Assembly: GCA_019115165.1 (NCBI GenBank)
Contig: DXEB01000005.1
Location: 1-43,755 of the forward strand
From: Candidatus Anaerotignum merdipullorum
GTDB lineage: Bacteria; Bacillota; Clostridia; Lachnospirales; Anaerotignaceae
DNA: 43,755 nucleotides
Reading direction: 5' to 3'
Both the position numbers and the translations under genes were made by a program. Of this stretch, positions 1-6,505 are shown in pieces (position 1 is the stretch's first letter; every line of letters begins with the position of its first letter). The notes under the pieces are model-generated. The model was given only the letters and a program-made list of their open reading frames with translations. It had not been told where the DNA came from and did no database searches.

Positions 1-118
1 CCTGATTTTCTTTTAGTAATGCGGTCGCCAAACCTTCATTCTAAAATTATAATTAGGAGGTTTTATATACTAAAGTATTTTATTTACCCCTAGTAGAACT
101 AGGGGTTTTGTTAAGCTA
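1..118 (-). mobile_element. Left end of a second IS200/IS605-like element, cut by the window edge
   Basis: Read on the minus strand, this segment aligns with the left end of the complete IS200-like element near 18306-18420. It has the same CCCC-AGTT/AACT-GGGG hairpin (here 86-106), the same ATACTTTAGT block, AACCTCCT, a TATAAT-like stretch, and a GGTnTGGCnACC block ending close to where tnpA would begin. The transposase gene, if present, would start within about 20 bases beyond base 1, outside the window. Identity is partial, so this is a diverged second copy or a relict. Confidence 0.7.
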
Positions 119-126
119 AAGCATCC

Positions 127-170
127 AAAAAAAGCACGGAATTCCCCGAAGGAGACTTCCGCGCTTTTTG
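127..170 (-). terminator. Intrinsic terminator of the DUF1858 gene
   Basis: On the minus strand a long stem (AAAAAGCGCGGAA against TTCCGTGCTTTTT) ends in a run of T. It lies 10 bases past the stop codon of the DUF1858 gene. Confidence 0.8.
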
Positions 171-179
171 TGTCTGTTC

Positions 180-380
180 TTATTTGCTTGCCAGATGATC
201 GTTGATCTCTTTCATCAATTTATCAATGTCCATGCCGTGTACCATGCTTGCTTCTTCCAGTGTTTCTCCTGCGGAGGAAGGGCATCCAACACAATGCATG
301 CCATTTTGCATCAATACTGCACCTACACTTCTGTCCATCATCAGCAGTTCCCCAATGGTCATATCTTTTGTTGCCTGCAT
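180..380 (-). CDS. DUF1858 domain protein (small redox-disulfide protein)
   Basis: A 66-residue protein matching the DUF1858 / hybrid-cluster-protein-associated disulfide family. The core reads TIGELL near residue 8, then a conserved C30-x2-C33 pair in a GMHCVGCP context, followed by ETLEEA and a C-terminal helix. The family is small, cytoplasmic and thought to be redox-active through the CxxC pair; its partner is unknown and no hybrid-cluster gene lies nearby. The start at 380 is chosen because AAAGGAGG sits seven bases upstream. A longer reading frame to 464 lacks a ribosome binding site. It is a single-gene unit closed by the terminator at 127-170. Confidence 0.85.
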   Translation of the reverse strand: MQATKDMTIGELLMMDRSVGAVLMQNGMHCVGCPSSAGETLEEASMVHGMDIDKLMKEINDHLASK

Positions 381-589
381 AAAATTGCCTCCTTTATTCT
401 CTATCATCTTTATCACGCAATGGTCTGCGCTGTTCTTTTTTATTATACCCCAAACCGACAACAAAAAAAAGCCTTACCGGCAATATTTTTTGTCCCCATC
501 GGCAAAATCCATGCCACTCATTTCGCATGTACCATTTTCACTGCCAAATTCCACCATTTCTACAATTCTTTCTTCTTTTTACTTCTATG

Positions 590-802
590 CTATGTTTCCT
601 CCCACTCATCCAAGCTCCGCAAAACGCGGCAAAGAGCCTGTACCCGCTGTTTTTCATCCCATTCTTTCTGCTCCAAAATTTCCGCAATCTCTGCCAGCGC
701 CCGCGTATACCGTGCCTGCCGTATTTGTTCCATGTCCAGCGTCAGCGTCCCATCGGTTTCCTTCTCCAGCATCAGAAGCAGTATTTCCACCAATTTCTCC
801 AT
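590..802 (-). CDS. Small hypothetical protein, mostly alpha-helical
   Basis: A 70-residue, Glu/Leu-rich protein with no recognised family. It looks like two or three amphipathic helices (EKLVEILLLMLEKE; TRALAEIAEILEQK) with an acidic C-terminus. The start at 802 is preferred over the in-frame ATG at 826 because that upstream ATG overlaps the -10 box of the gene's own promoter and so cannot lie within the transcript. A GGACGG-type ribosome binding site precedes 802. It is divergently transcribed from the XRE regulator at 889, which may control it. The function is unknown; a regulator-linked partner protein is one possibility. Confidence 0.6.
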   Translation of the reverse strand: MEKLVEILLLMLEKETDGTLTLDMEQIRQARYTRALAEIAEILEQKEWDEKQRVQALCRVLRSLDEWEET

Positions 803-824
803 GCTTTCACCGTCCTTGCTTTTC

Positions 825-853
825 ATTTTAGGTCAAATATACCCTAATGTCAA
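825..853 (-). promoter_or_regulatory. Sigma-A-type promoter for the small gene at 590-802
   Basis: On the minus strand a perfect -35 TTGACA (848-853), a 17-base spacer and -10 TAAAAT (825-830). The predicted transcription start is near 818, about 16 bases before the chosen ATG. Confidence 0.75.
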
Positions 854-861
854 TAGGTCAA
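829..861. repeat. Direct repeat TAGGTCAA, candidate operator
   Basis: TAGGTCAA occurs at 829-836 and 854-861, 25 bases apart. The copies flank the -35/-10 region of the leftward promoter in the gap before the divergent XRE gene. Such placement is typical of an autoregulatory operator; binding is inferred only. Confidence 0.4.
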
Positions 862-888
862 TTTGCCATAATAATATTGGTGATGTTT

Positions 889-1110
889 ATGAACAGATTA
901 CGAGAACTGAGAAAAGAACGCGGCTATACCCAGATCAAAATGCAAATGCTCACCGGCATTGACCAAAGCGATTATTCCAAATTGGAAACCGGAAAACGAT
1001 ATTACACCTTTGAACAACTGAAAAAAATTGCCCTGACGCTGGACACCAGCATGGACTATCTGGCCGGTTTGACCGACGAAAAAAAACCATATCCCCGTCG
1101 CAATTCCTGA
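889..1110 (+). CDS. XRE-family helix-turn-helix transcriptional regulator
   Basis: A 73-residue Cro/C1-type HTH protein that is essentially the DNA-binding domain alone. Helix 1 is RLRELRKERGYTQ, the turn and recognition helix lie around TGIDQSDYSKLETGKR, and the protein ends with the family pattern LDTSMDYLAGLTD. Such small regulators usually dimerise and repress nearby promoters. The start is 889; an in-frame ATG two codons upstream (883) is an alternative, and neither has a strong ribosome binding site. It is divergent from the small helical protein at 590-802 and shares with it a spacer carrying TAGGTCAA direct repeats. The ligand and regulon are unknown. Confidence 0.85.
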   Translation: MNRLRELRKERGYTQIKMQMLTGIDQSDYSKLETGKRYYTFEQLKKIALTLDTSMDYLAGLTDEKKPYPRRNS

Positions 1111-1169
1111 CTGGATATGGTACAATACGAATCATACAGATATTCCATCATCGGAAGGAAGATGAACCC

Positions 1170-1784
1170 ATGCTTTATGATATTGCTTTCCCACTTTCCG
1201 CCCGTACCATGATCTACGACGGTGATCCGCCGTTTTGCAGAGAAGTTTTGCTGGATACCGCAAAGGGCGATCTCTGTACGCTTTCACTCTGTCATTTCGG
1301 CAGTCATTTGGGCACCCATATCGACTTTCCCAGACATTTTTTCTCCTCTGGCTCGGATGCAGCAACCTTTCCGTTAGAACGGCTCTGCGGTTCCGCCAAA
1401 GTATTCTGTCTGCACGGCATTTCCCGCATCCAGAGAGCAGACCTGGAACGGTTGGATATTCAGTTGGGTGATCGGGTTCTGCTGCGCACTGACAACGATG
1501 GTTTTGACGGAGTCCATCCCCTTCCGCATCCTGTTTATCTGGATGCAGACGGCGCTGCTTATTTGGTTGAACGGCAGGTTGCGCTGGTGGGTATCGACTA
1601 CGAAAGCCCAGAGGAGGATAACGGAAGCTTTCCCGTCCACCGAATGTTGTTGGGCGCTGGAATCCCCATTTTGGAACATTTGCGCTTATCCCATGTACCT
1701 GAAGGCACATACCGCCTCTACTGCCTGCCACTGGCATTAGAAGGTGGCGATGCTTCCTGGGTACGACCGATTTTAGAGAGGTGA
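1170..1784 (+). CDS. Cyclase family protein (kynurenine formamidase-like metal hydrolase)
   Basis: A 204-residue protein of the cyclase / arylformamidase (KynB-like) family. Its hallmark is the metal-binding H-x-G-T-H-x-D-x-P motif (GTHIDFP, around residue 50), followed by conserved GDRVLLRTD and a later IDYESPE segment that likely supplies further active-site residues. Family members hydrolyse amide or lactone bonds in small aromatic or cyclic substrates. No tryptophan catabolism genes are visible, so the substrate is unknown. GGAAG precedes the ATG by eight bases. The stop codon lies just upstream of the aldolase start (1790), so the two genes are almost certainly co-transcribed and probably act in one catabolic route. 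Confidence 0.85.
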   Translation: MLYDIAFPLSARTMIYDGDPPFCREVLLDTAKGDLCTLSLCHFGSHLGTHIDFPRHFFSSGSDAATFPLERLCGSAKVFCLHGISRIQRADLERLDIQLGDRVLLRTDNDGFDGVHPLPHPVYLDADGAAYLVERQVALVGIDYESPEEDNGSFPVHRMLLGAGIPILEHLRLSHVPEGTYRLYCLPLALEGGDASWVRPILER

Positions 1785-1789
1785 TTCCC

Positions 1790-2569
1790 ATGAAAAACAC
1801 ATTGAAAGAGAAATTGCAGCATCATCAACAACCTATTGGCACCTTTTTTGAACTGGGCAGTCCCAACGCCGCAGAAGCATTGGGGCATACCGGGTTGGAT
1901 TTCATCATTATTGACAACGAACATGGTCCGTTTGAAGCAGAAAGCACCCTGTCCTTTGTCCGCGGTGCAGAGTTGGGCGGCGTCTGCCCCCTGGCGCGGG
2001 TACGGGAGGTCAGTCGCCCTGCCGTGCTGAAATTGCTGGACATCGGCGTCAAAGGGCTGATTGTCCCGAACATTCATACCATAGAACAAGTGACCGAACT
2101 GGTATCCTATGCCAAATTTGCGCCCATCGGCAATCGCGGCTTTTGTCCCACCCGTAAGGACGCTTGGGGATACGCGTATCCAGCTACCGAAAGCGTTGCC
2201 GAAAACATGGCGGTCTGCAATGCGGAAACCTTGCTGATCCCGCAATGCGAAACCATTGGCTGCCTGGAGCAGATTGAGGCTATTACTGCATTGGATGGCG
2301 TAGACGGTATTTTTATCGGACCCTTTGATTTATCCATTTCCATGGGCATTCCGGGACAATTTGAGCATCCCGATTTTCAGGCGGCACTGCAGCGGATTCT
2401 GAACGCCTGCCACCAAAACGGGAAATTCTGTATTTCCTTTACCGTCCAGCCCGACGCCGTTGCCGCAGGGTTCCTGCAGGGCTTTGACGCCATGGCATAT
2501 GGTCTGGACGCCGCTGTACTGGTACAGGCATATCGCACTCTCATCGCTCAGGTAAGAGCGCAGCAATAA
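1790..2569 (+). CDS. HpcH/HpaI aldolase family protein
   Basis: A 259-residue class II (metal-dependent) pyruvate aldolase of the HpaI / GarL family. Visible landmarks are GTFFELGSPNAAEAL at the N-terminus, IIDNEHGPFE (catalytic/metal region), VKGLIVPNIHT, NRGFCPTR and IGPFDLSISMG, where the Asp and Glu residues bind the divalent metal. Family members reversibly cleave 2-keto-3-deoxy acids to pyruvate and an aldehyde. Start 1790 has AGAGGTG six bases upstream; an in-frame GTG at 1781 would overlap the previous stop. It is paired with the cyclase upstream. The exact substrate cannot be assigned. Confidence 0.9.
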   Translation: MKNTLKEKLQHHQQPIGTFFELGSPNAAEALGHTGLDFIIIDNEHGPFEAESTLSFVRGAELGGVCPLARVREVSRPAVLKLLDIGVKGLIVPNIHTIEQVTELVSYAKFAPIGNRGFCPTRKDAWGYAYPATESVAENMAVCNAETLLIPQCETIGCLEQIEAITALDGVDGIFIGPFDLSISMGIPGQFEHPDFQAALQRILNACHQNGKFCISFTVQPDAVAAGFLQGFDAMAYGLDAAVLVQAYRTLIAQVRAQQ

Positions 2570-2643
2570 CGCCCCTTTTGTTCCTCCCACGCATGTGGCA
2601 GTGTAGCTCCGGTGCGTCTGTTTTGCACTGCCGGATTCGCTTG

Positions 2644-2685
2644 CGGAGGCAGATGCCGTGCTGTCTGGCACGGCGTCCTCCTCCG
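2644..2685. other. Long stem-loop of unknown role downstream of the aldolase
   Basis: CGGAGG (2644-2649) pairs with CCTCCG (2680-2685) and encloses GCCGTGC/GCACGGC, separated by a symmetric 5x5 internal loop. A further GGCAGTG/CACTGCC pair lies just to the left (about 2606-2634). There is no T-run, so this is not an ordinary terminator. It could be a 3' UTR structure or part of a small RNA; no known RNA family was recognised. Confidence 0.4.
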
Positions 2686-2700
2686 TCCTTTGCGGCATAG

Positions 2701-2760
2701 AAAAAACCGGAAGGCGCCGCCCCTTTCCTTCCAGGGAATCTATCCTGCCTTTCGGTTTTC
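2701..2760. terminator. Bidirectional terminator between the aldolase and the zinc-ribbon gene
   Basis: AAAACCGGAAGGC (2703-2715) pairs with GCCTTTCGGTTTT (2747-2759) with one mismatch. On the minus strand the stem is followed by six T, so it mainly serves the leftward gene at 2831. Confidence 0.65.
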
Positions 2761-2830
2761 CGTTCCGGCACACGCTTCTGCTACAAACAGATACACATGC
2801 CCAAGTCTGCACTTCTTCTCTATCTGGTAC

Positions 2831-3046
2831 TTATCTGCTGGGGCGTTCCTCTACCAGCGAAATGTTCAAAATCACTTTTCTGCAGTACGGACAGAGAAAA
2901 CCATCCATTTTGGCATCCCCCATAAAACTTTTCGCCACCAGATACTCCTGTCCTTTTTTCCCGTCCCGCAGCTCTTGAAATTGTACATATCGTCCCGCTT
3001 TCAGGTATCCTTCCATCATTTCTTCCCCACAAAACGGACATTTCAT
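2831..3046 (-). CDS. PF20097-type small zinc-ribbon protein
   Basis: A 71-residue protein with two CPxC knuckles: MKCPFCGEEM at the very start and FLCPYCRKV near residue 51. Together they would bind one zinc ion. This arrangement matches the PF20097 family common in Firmicutes, whose members are short cytoplasmic proteins of unknown function. A good ribosome binding site (AAAGGAGG) lies upstream and its own promoter is visible at 3098-3126. It is monocistronic between two terminators. Confidence 0.75.
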   Translation of the reverse strand: MKCPFCGEEMMEGYLKAGRYVQFQELRDGKKGQEYLVAKSFMGDAKMDGFLCPYCRKVILNISLVEERPSR

Positions 3047-3097
3047 ACCGCAATTCCTCCTTTCGGCTGTCTCTCTTCATCCTACAGCCTTTGTTTG

Positions 3098-3126
3098 ATT
3101 GTATCATATCCATTCGCACACAACAA
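3098..3126 (-). promoter_or_regulatory. Promoter for the zinc-ribbon gene
   Basis: On the minus strand TTGTTG (3121-3126), a 17-base spacer, then TACAAT (3098-3103), about 50 bases before the start codon at 3046. Confidence 0.55.
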
Positions 3127-3137
3127 GCCAAAGCCGA

Positions 3138-3173
3138 TAAAAACAGAGAGTCTGTTTGCCTCCAGACTCTCTG
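3138..3173 (-). terminator. Intrinsic terminator of the smsC-smsB-lepB operon
   Basis: On the minus strand CAGAGAGTCTG and CAGACTCTCTG form an 11-bp stem followed by a T-run (3139-3143). It lies about 90 bases past the lepB stop codon. Confidence 0.8.
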
Positions 3174-3259
3174 CCTCTTCTCTGTACGCAGAACCACTGC
3201 CCTGCATCGTTGTGTTTCTTGCATATCTGCCGGTCTCTTTGTTTCCAGCTGACATCCCA

Positions 3260-3772
3260 CTATGCTATGATTTTGAAGCCCTTGTAATAGCGCAGTACCA
3301 CTTTTCCTAAAATCGCATCTTCCTGTACAAAGGTATTCTCCCAAAAACGGGAATCCAGCGAACGGTTGCGGTTATCCCCCATCATAAAATAACAGCCTTC
3401 CGGTACCGTATACGGTCCGTAATTGCCTTGCGTGACTTCCTTGATATATGGTTCCTCCAGCGCTTCTCCATTGACCAGTACTTCTCCGTTTCGCACTTCC
3501 ACCGTATCGCCGCCTCTGCCGATGATCCGTTTGACATACAGCGTATTGCCAGTAGGATCGTCTGGATATTCAAAAATCACCACATCGCCCCTTTGCGGCG
3601 TGTCAAACCAATAACTGGTACGCAGTGCCAATATGCGATCTCCTGTCATAATTGTGTTCTCCATCGAACCGGTAGGAACCGTTGCATTGACAATCAGCAC
3701 CGTGTCCACAATCACCGCCAGTATCAGCGCCAGTACAATGGTCTTTATCCAGCTTACAATCTCTTGCTTCAA
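3260..3772 (-). CDS. lepB: Signal peptidase I
   Basis: A 170-residue type I signal peptidase, which removes signal peptides on the outer face of the membrane. One N-terminal transmembrane helix (about residues 8-30, TIVLALILAVIVDTVLIV) is followed by box B with the nucleophile Ser36 (PTGSMENT), box D with the general base Lys81 (YVKRIIG) and box E (GDNRNRSLDSR). The short length with a single membrane anchor is the usual Gram-positive form. The apparent start is TTG at 3772 with GGAAG upstream. It lies 25 bases after smsB on the same strand, so it is probably read from the sms promoter. Confidence 0.93.
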   Translation of the reverse strand: MKQEIVSWIKTIVLALILAVIVDTVLIVNATVPTGSMENTIMTGDRILALRTSYWFDTPQRGDVVIFEYPDDPTGNTLYVKRIIGRGGDTVEVRNGEVLVNGEALEEPYIKEVTQGNYGPYTVPEGCYFMMGDNRNRSLDSRFWENTFVQEDAILGKVVLRYYKGFKIIA

Positions 3773-3797
3773 TTCACTTCCAGCTCCTTGGGTAACA

Positions 3798-4721
3798 TTA
3801 TTTCAGGAAACCATTGATAATTTGCGCTTCCGCTTCTTTTTCCGTCAATCCAAGCGTCATCAGCTTCACCAATTGGTCTCCGGCAATTTTTCCGATCGCC
3901 GCTTCATGAATCAGCGTGGCGTCTACATTGTTTGCCACAATCTCCGGTTCTGCCGCTACAATACCGTCATCCATGATAATGGCGTCACACTCGGAATGTC
4001 CATAACAGTCCGCATTGCCCACAATCTTAGAACGGAAGAGTTGATAGGAATGATCTCTTGCAACCGAACGGGAAATCAGTTTTGCAGAACTGCCTGCACC
4101 GTTCAACTCTACATCAAAAGAGGTTTCTGCAAATTGGTCTCCATGAGTCATAATTTTTTCCTTAATGACAACCGTAGCCCCTGCTGCCAGCTTCGCACTG
4201 GAGATACGTTTGGTAGAGTCTACGCCTTTGAGCTGCACCGTATCCATTTCCAGATAACTGTTCTCTTCTCCTTCGATATGGGTTTGCGGATTGATGATGC
4301 GTTTCCCGTTTCCATCCCCTTCTCCAATGTGTTTTTCAATATATTTTACTTTTGCATTTTTGCCCACAAAGAAACGATGAATTCCTTCATGCAGCGAGGT
4401 TTCACTGCCGCAGTTATGGATCCCGCAGCCTGCCACAATAGTTACTTCGGCACCCTCACCAATATGAAAATCGTTATATACCAGATCGTGCACGCCTGCT
4501 TCGGTAATGAGCGCCGGGATGTGCACATTTTCATCCTTCGTTCCGGCTTTGATATAAATATCAATCCCGGAATTGTTTTCTTTTGGCACAATCTGAATAT
4601 TTTCTGTGGAATTTCTGCCTTCGCTGTGTCCGTTGTTACGGATATTAAATGCGCCGTTGAGCGGCACCTCCGCCAAATCCGCCACCTCAGCGAGCAGTTT
4701 TTTGATTACATCATCAAACAT
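3798..4721 (-). CDS. smsB: SufB/SufD-family Fe-S cluster scaffold (SmsB-like)
   Basis: A 307-residue SufBD-domain protein, much shorter than classical SufB (about 470 residues). It has the beta-helix core and the conserved C-terminal segment HEAAIGKIAGDQL...GLTEKEAEAQIINGFL. A CGIHNCG segment could supply cysteine ligands. With smsC it forms the two-gene minimal SUF-like system (SMS) known from archaea and anaerobic bacteria; no sufS, sufU or second sufB/D lies here. The start at 4721 overlaps the smsC stop as TAATG, with GGGAGGG upstream, which indicates translational coupling. An upstream in-frame ATG at 4751 would sit inside smsC and is rejected. Confidence 0.88.
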   Translation of the reverse strand: MFDDVIKKLLAEVADLAEVPLNGAFNIRNNGHSEGRNSTENIQIVPKENNSGIDIYIKAGTKDENVHIPALITEAGVHDLVYNDFHIGEGAEVTIVAGCGIHNCGSETSLHEGIHRFFVGKNAKVKYIEKHIGEGDGNGKRIINPQTHIEGEENSYLEMDTVQLKGVDSTKRISSAKLAAGATVVIKEKIMTHGDQFAETSFDVELNGAGSSAKLISRSVARDHSYQLFRSKIVGNADCYGHSECDAIIMDDGIVAAEPEIVANNVDATLIHEAAIGKIAGDQLVKLMTLGLTEKEAEAQIINGFLK

Positions 4722-5437
4722 TAAGCATTCCCTCCCTGAAAATATCTGCATCCGGTGTCAATGCCAAATAAACCGGGCAACACTTCTTCTTTGGTGCCAA
4801 TCTGGGAGATCTCTCCTCCGGATATCACAACGACCTGATCCGCGATATTCAAAATCCGCTCCTGATGAGAAATGATCAGAATCGACGCCTGTATCTCATC
4901 ATGCATTTTTTCAAACACATCAATCAGATTTTTGAAACTCCACAGATCAATTCCCGCTTCCGGTTCGTCAAAGAGGGTCAGCTTGGTTTTTCTTGCCATC
5001 ACTGTTGCAATTTCAATTCGCTTCAATTCGCCGCCAGACAGACTTGCATTCACTTCTCGGTCAATATAATCCTTGGCGCATAATCCCACTTCCGCTAAAT
5101 AATCGCAGGCTGCTGCTGTAGACAAATCCCTGCCGCTTGCCAGTGTAATCAAATCCTTTACGGTTACACCCTTAAACCGTACCGGCTGCTGGAACGCGAA
5201 GCTGACGCCAGCTCGCGCACGTTCTGTGATGGACCAATCAGTAATGTCTTGCCCATCCAGCAAAATCTGACCACTGTCAGGCGTAATAATGCCGGCAATG
5301 ACCTTTGCCAGCGTAGATTTTCCGCCGCCGTTGGGACCGGTAATCACGACAAACTTCGCATCGTCAATCGTCAGATTGATATTGCGTAAAATCTGTTTCC
5401 CGTCTGCGGAAAAAGAAATATTCTTTAATTCCAGCAT
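4721..5437 (-). CDS. smsC: Fe-S cluster assembly ATPase (SufC/SmsC)
   Basis: A 238-residue soluble ABC ATPase that partners the SufBD-type scaffold in Fe-S cluster assembly. Walker A is GPNGGGKST (about residue 34), the signature is LSGGELKR, and Walker B is LTLFDEPEAGID, with the EAGID sequence typical of SufC instead of transporter ATPases. It is the first gene of the leftward smsC-smsB-lepB operon, with AGGAGG seven bases before the ATG and a near-consensus promoter at 5513-5542. No Rrf2/IscR regulator gene is adjacent. Confidence 0.92.
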   Translation of the reverse strand: MLELKNISFSADGKQILRNINLTIDDAKFVVITGPNGGGKSTLAKVIAGIITPDSGQILLDGQDITDWSITERARAGVSFAFQQPVRFKGVTVKDLITLASGRDLSTAAACDYLAEVGLCAKDYIDREVNASLSGGELKRIEIATVMARKTKLTLFDEPEAGIDLWSFKNLIDVFEKMHDEIQASILIISHQERILNIADQVVVISGGEISQIGTKEEVLPGLFGIDTGCRYFQGGNA

Positions 5438-5465
5438 ATTCTTATCCTCCTGTATTTATCAAACA

Positions 5466-5489
5466 TTTCGACGCTCTCCCATGTCGAAA
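5466..5489 (-). promoter_or_regulatory. Inverted repeat in the smsC 5' leader
   Basis: TTTCGAC (5466-5472) and GTCGAAA (5483-5489) form a perfect 7-bp inverted repeat with a 10-base spacer, between the promoter and the ribosome binding site. It could be an operator or an mRNA hairpin; the regulator is unknown. Confidence 0.4.
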
Positions 5490-5512
5490 AAATGCCTGTC
5501 AAACCACATTCG

Positions 5513-5542
5513 ATTATACCAACTCCTCTATTGATGTGTCAA
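5513..5542 (-). promoter_or_regulatory. Promoter of the smsC-smsB-lepB operon
   Basis: On the minus strand perfect TTGACA (5537-5542), an 18-base spacer and perfect TATAAT (5513-5518). Confidence 0.8.
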
Positions 5543-5665
5543 CGCTTTTCCAATAAAACCAATATCATCTATTCTTTTTCTATTCTTTCCACACCCAAAG
5601 ACTTTTCTTTTTCCCGTAGATATATTACAATAAAAAATAATCGTAAATCAAAAGGAGGTCTTTTT

Positions 5666-6229
5666 ATGCTGGGATTTCATTCTGATGGGATTCGCCTATT
5701 TGGCGCATCCGATACTCTGACAGCACAGCTGAAAAAAAGAAACATACCATTTGCCAAAGAAATCACTGGCAATACACTGGTATTCGCCATAGATGACGAA
5801 GCCATTGTACAAAAACGCCCTTATCATATTTCCTTTGCCGCCGCTTCTACTCCCTGGTTTGTCTGCTCTTTGCGTCAGGATACCCAAATCGGTCTGCGCT
5901 TTGCATCTGAAACGGCGCTGGCGACCTTTATTACCGCAGTTTATTATGCTTCACAGGAGTTTCTGCATTTGGATATCGAACTGTCCTTTTTGAAAGAAAC
6001 CCTGTCCGCCCCCGGCGTCATCGAAGCCTATTCAGAAGATGCGTTTGCACAAATTCCCGCCGACACGCCTGTTATCTGTTTTTACTTCGGCAACGGTGGC
6101 TTTTTGGAAACCGATCGTATTTTTTCCACATTTACCAAACAATATGACTTGGATATTTCCCACATTACGCTGGCAGGCTCTTTTGCTTCCAAACGCGATT
6201 TGTTATGCGCATTTGCCCTGCGGCGCTAG
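5666..6229 (+). CDS. Hypothetical protein, 187 residues
   Basis: Not recognised. It is a soluble protein of mixed alpha/beta character without signal peptide, membrane segment or obvious catalytic motif. It begins MLGFHSDGIRLFG and has a central hydrophobic helix (ALATFITAVYYASQEFLH) and a C-terminal segment ICFYFGNGGFLETDR. The start is well defined by AAAGGAGG nine bases upstream. A weak -10 (TACAAT) lies just before it, and it is divergent from the sms operon. The folate riboswitch promoter begins five bases after its stop codon, so the next gene is separately transcribed. Confidence 0.75.
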   Translation: MLGFHSDGIRLFGASDTLTAQLKKRNIPFAKEITGNTLVFAIDDEAIVQKRPYHISFAAASTPWFVCSLRQDTQIGLRFASETALATFITAVYYASQEFLHLDIELSFLKETLSAPGVIEAYSEDAFAQIPADTPVICFYFGNGGFLETDRIFSTFTKQYDLDISHITLAGSFASKRDLLCAFALRR

Positions 6230-6233
6230 CCTC

Positions 6234-6262
6234 TTTACACTGTTGATAAACCATGTTACAAT
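6234..6262 (+). promoter_or_regulatory. Promoter for the THF riboswitch / folT transcript
   Basis: TTTACA (6234-6239), 17-base spacer, TACAAT (6257-6262). Transcription would start near 6268, just upstream of a small 5' hairpin (CGCGG/CCGCG) and then the aptamer. Confidence 0.65.
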
Positions 6263-6294
6263 AAAGTCGCGGGAGCAACCCTTCCGCGGCAAAT

Positions 6295-6392
6295 ACAGAG
6301 TAGGGTTTTGTGCGTTAAGTGTCCGGTGAACGGGGAGTTGTCACGGGAACGAAAAGAATGCTTCTTGCGATGCAAAACCCGCATCCCGCTGT
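6295..6392 (+). promoter_or_regulatory. Tetrahydrofolate (THF) riboswitch
   Basis: The block carries the conserved core of the THF aptamer: AGAGTAG, then GCGTTAAGTGT, GGTGAAC, GTTGTCAC, GGGAACGAA, and the closing GCATCCCGC. The outer helix (ACAG/CTGT plus GGGTTTTG/CAAAACCC) closes it. It lies 113 bases before the start of a folate ECF transporter subunit, which is the expected target. A second hairpin (GCAAAT/ATTTGC, 6429-6459) follows without a T-run, which suggests control of translation, though the expression platform is not certain. Confidence 0.88.
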
Positions 6393-6505
6393 TTCATAAT
6401 AAAGAAGTGAGCGCTCTTTGTTATCACAGCAAATCTCGGCGTACTCCGAGGGTATTTGCAGAATTTGATTCGTCCTACGACTATGACAAGGAGGGTTCTT
6501 TTTTT

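Noticed and set aside
2541-2771. Minus-strand frame of 76 codons in the aldolase 3' region
   Set aside because: It overlaps the aldolase end, a terminator and hairpins, has arginine/glycine-rich random composition and no ribosome binding site.
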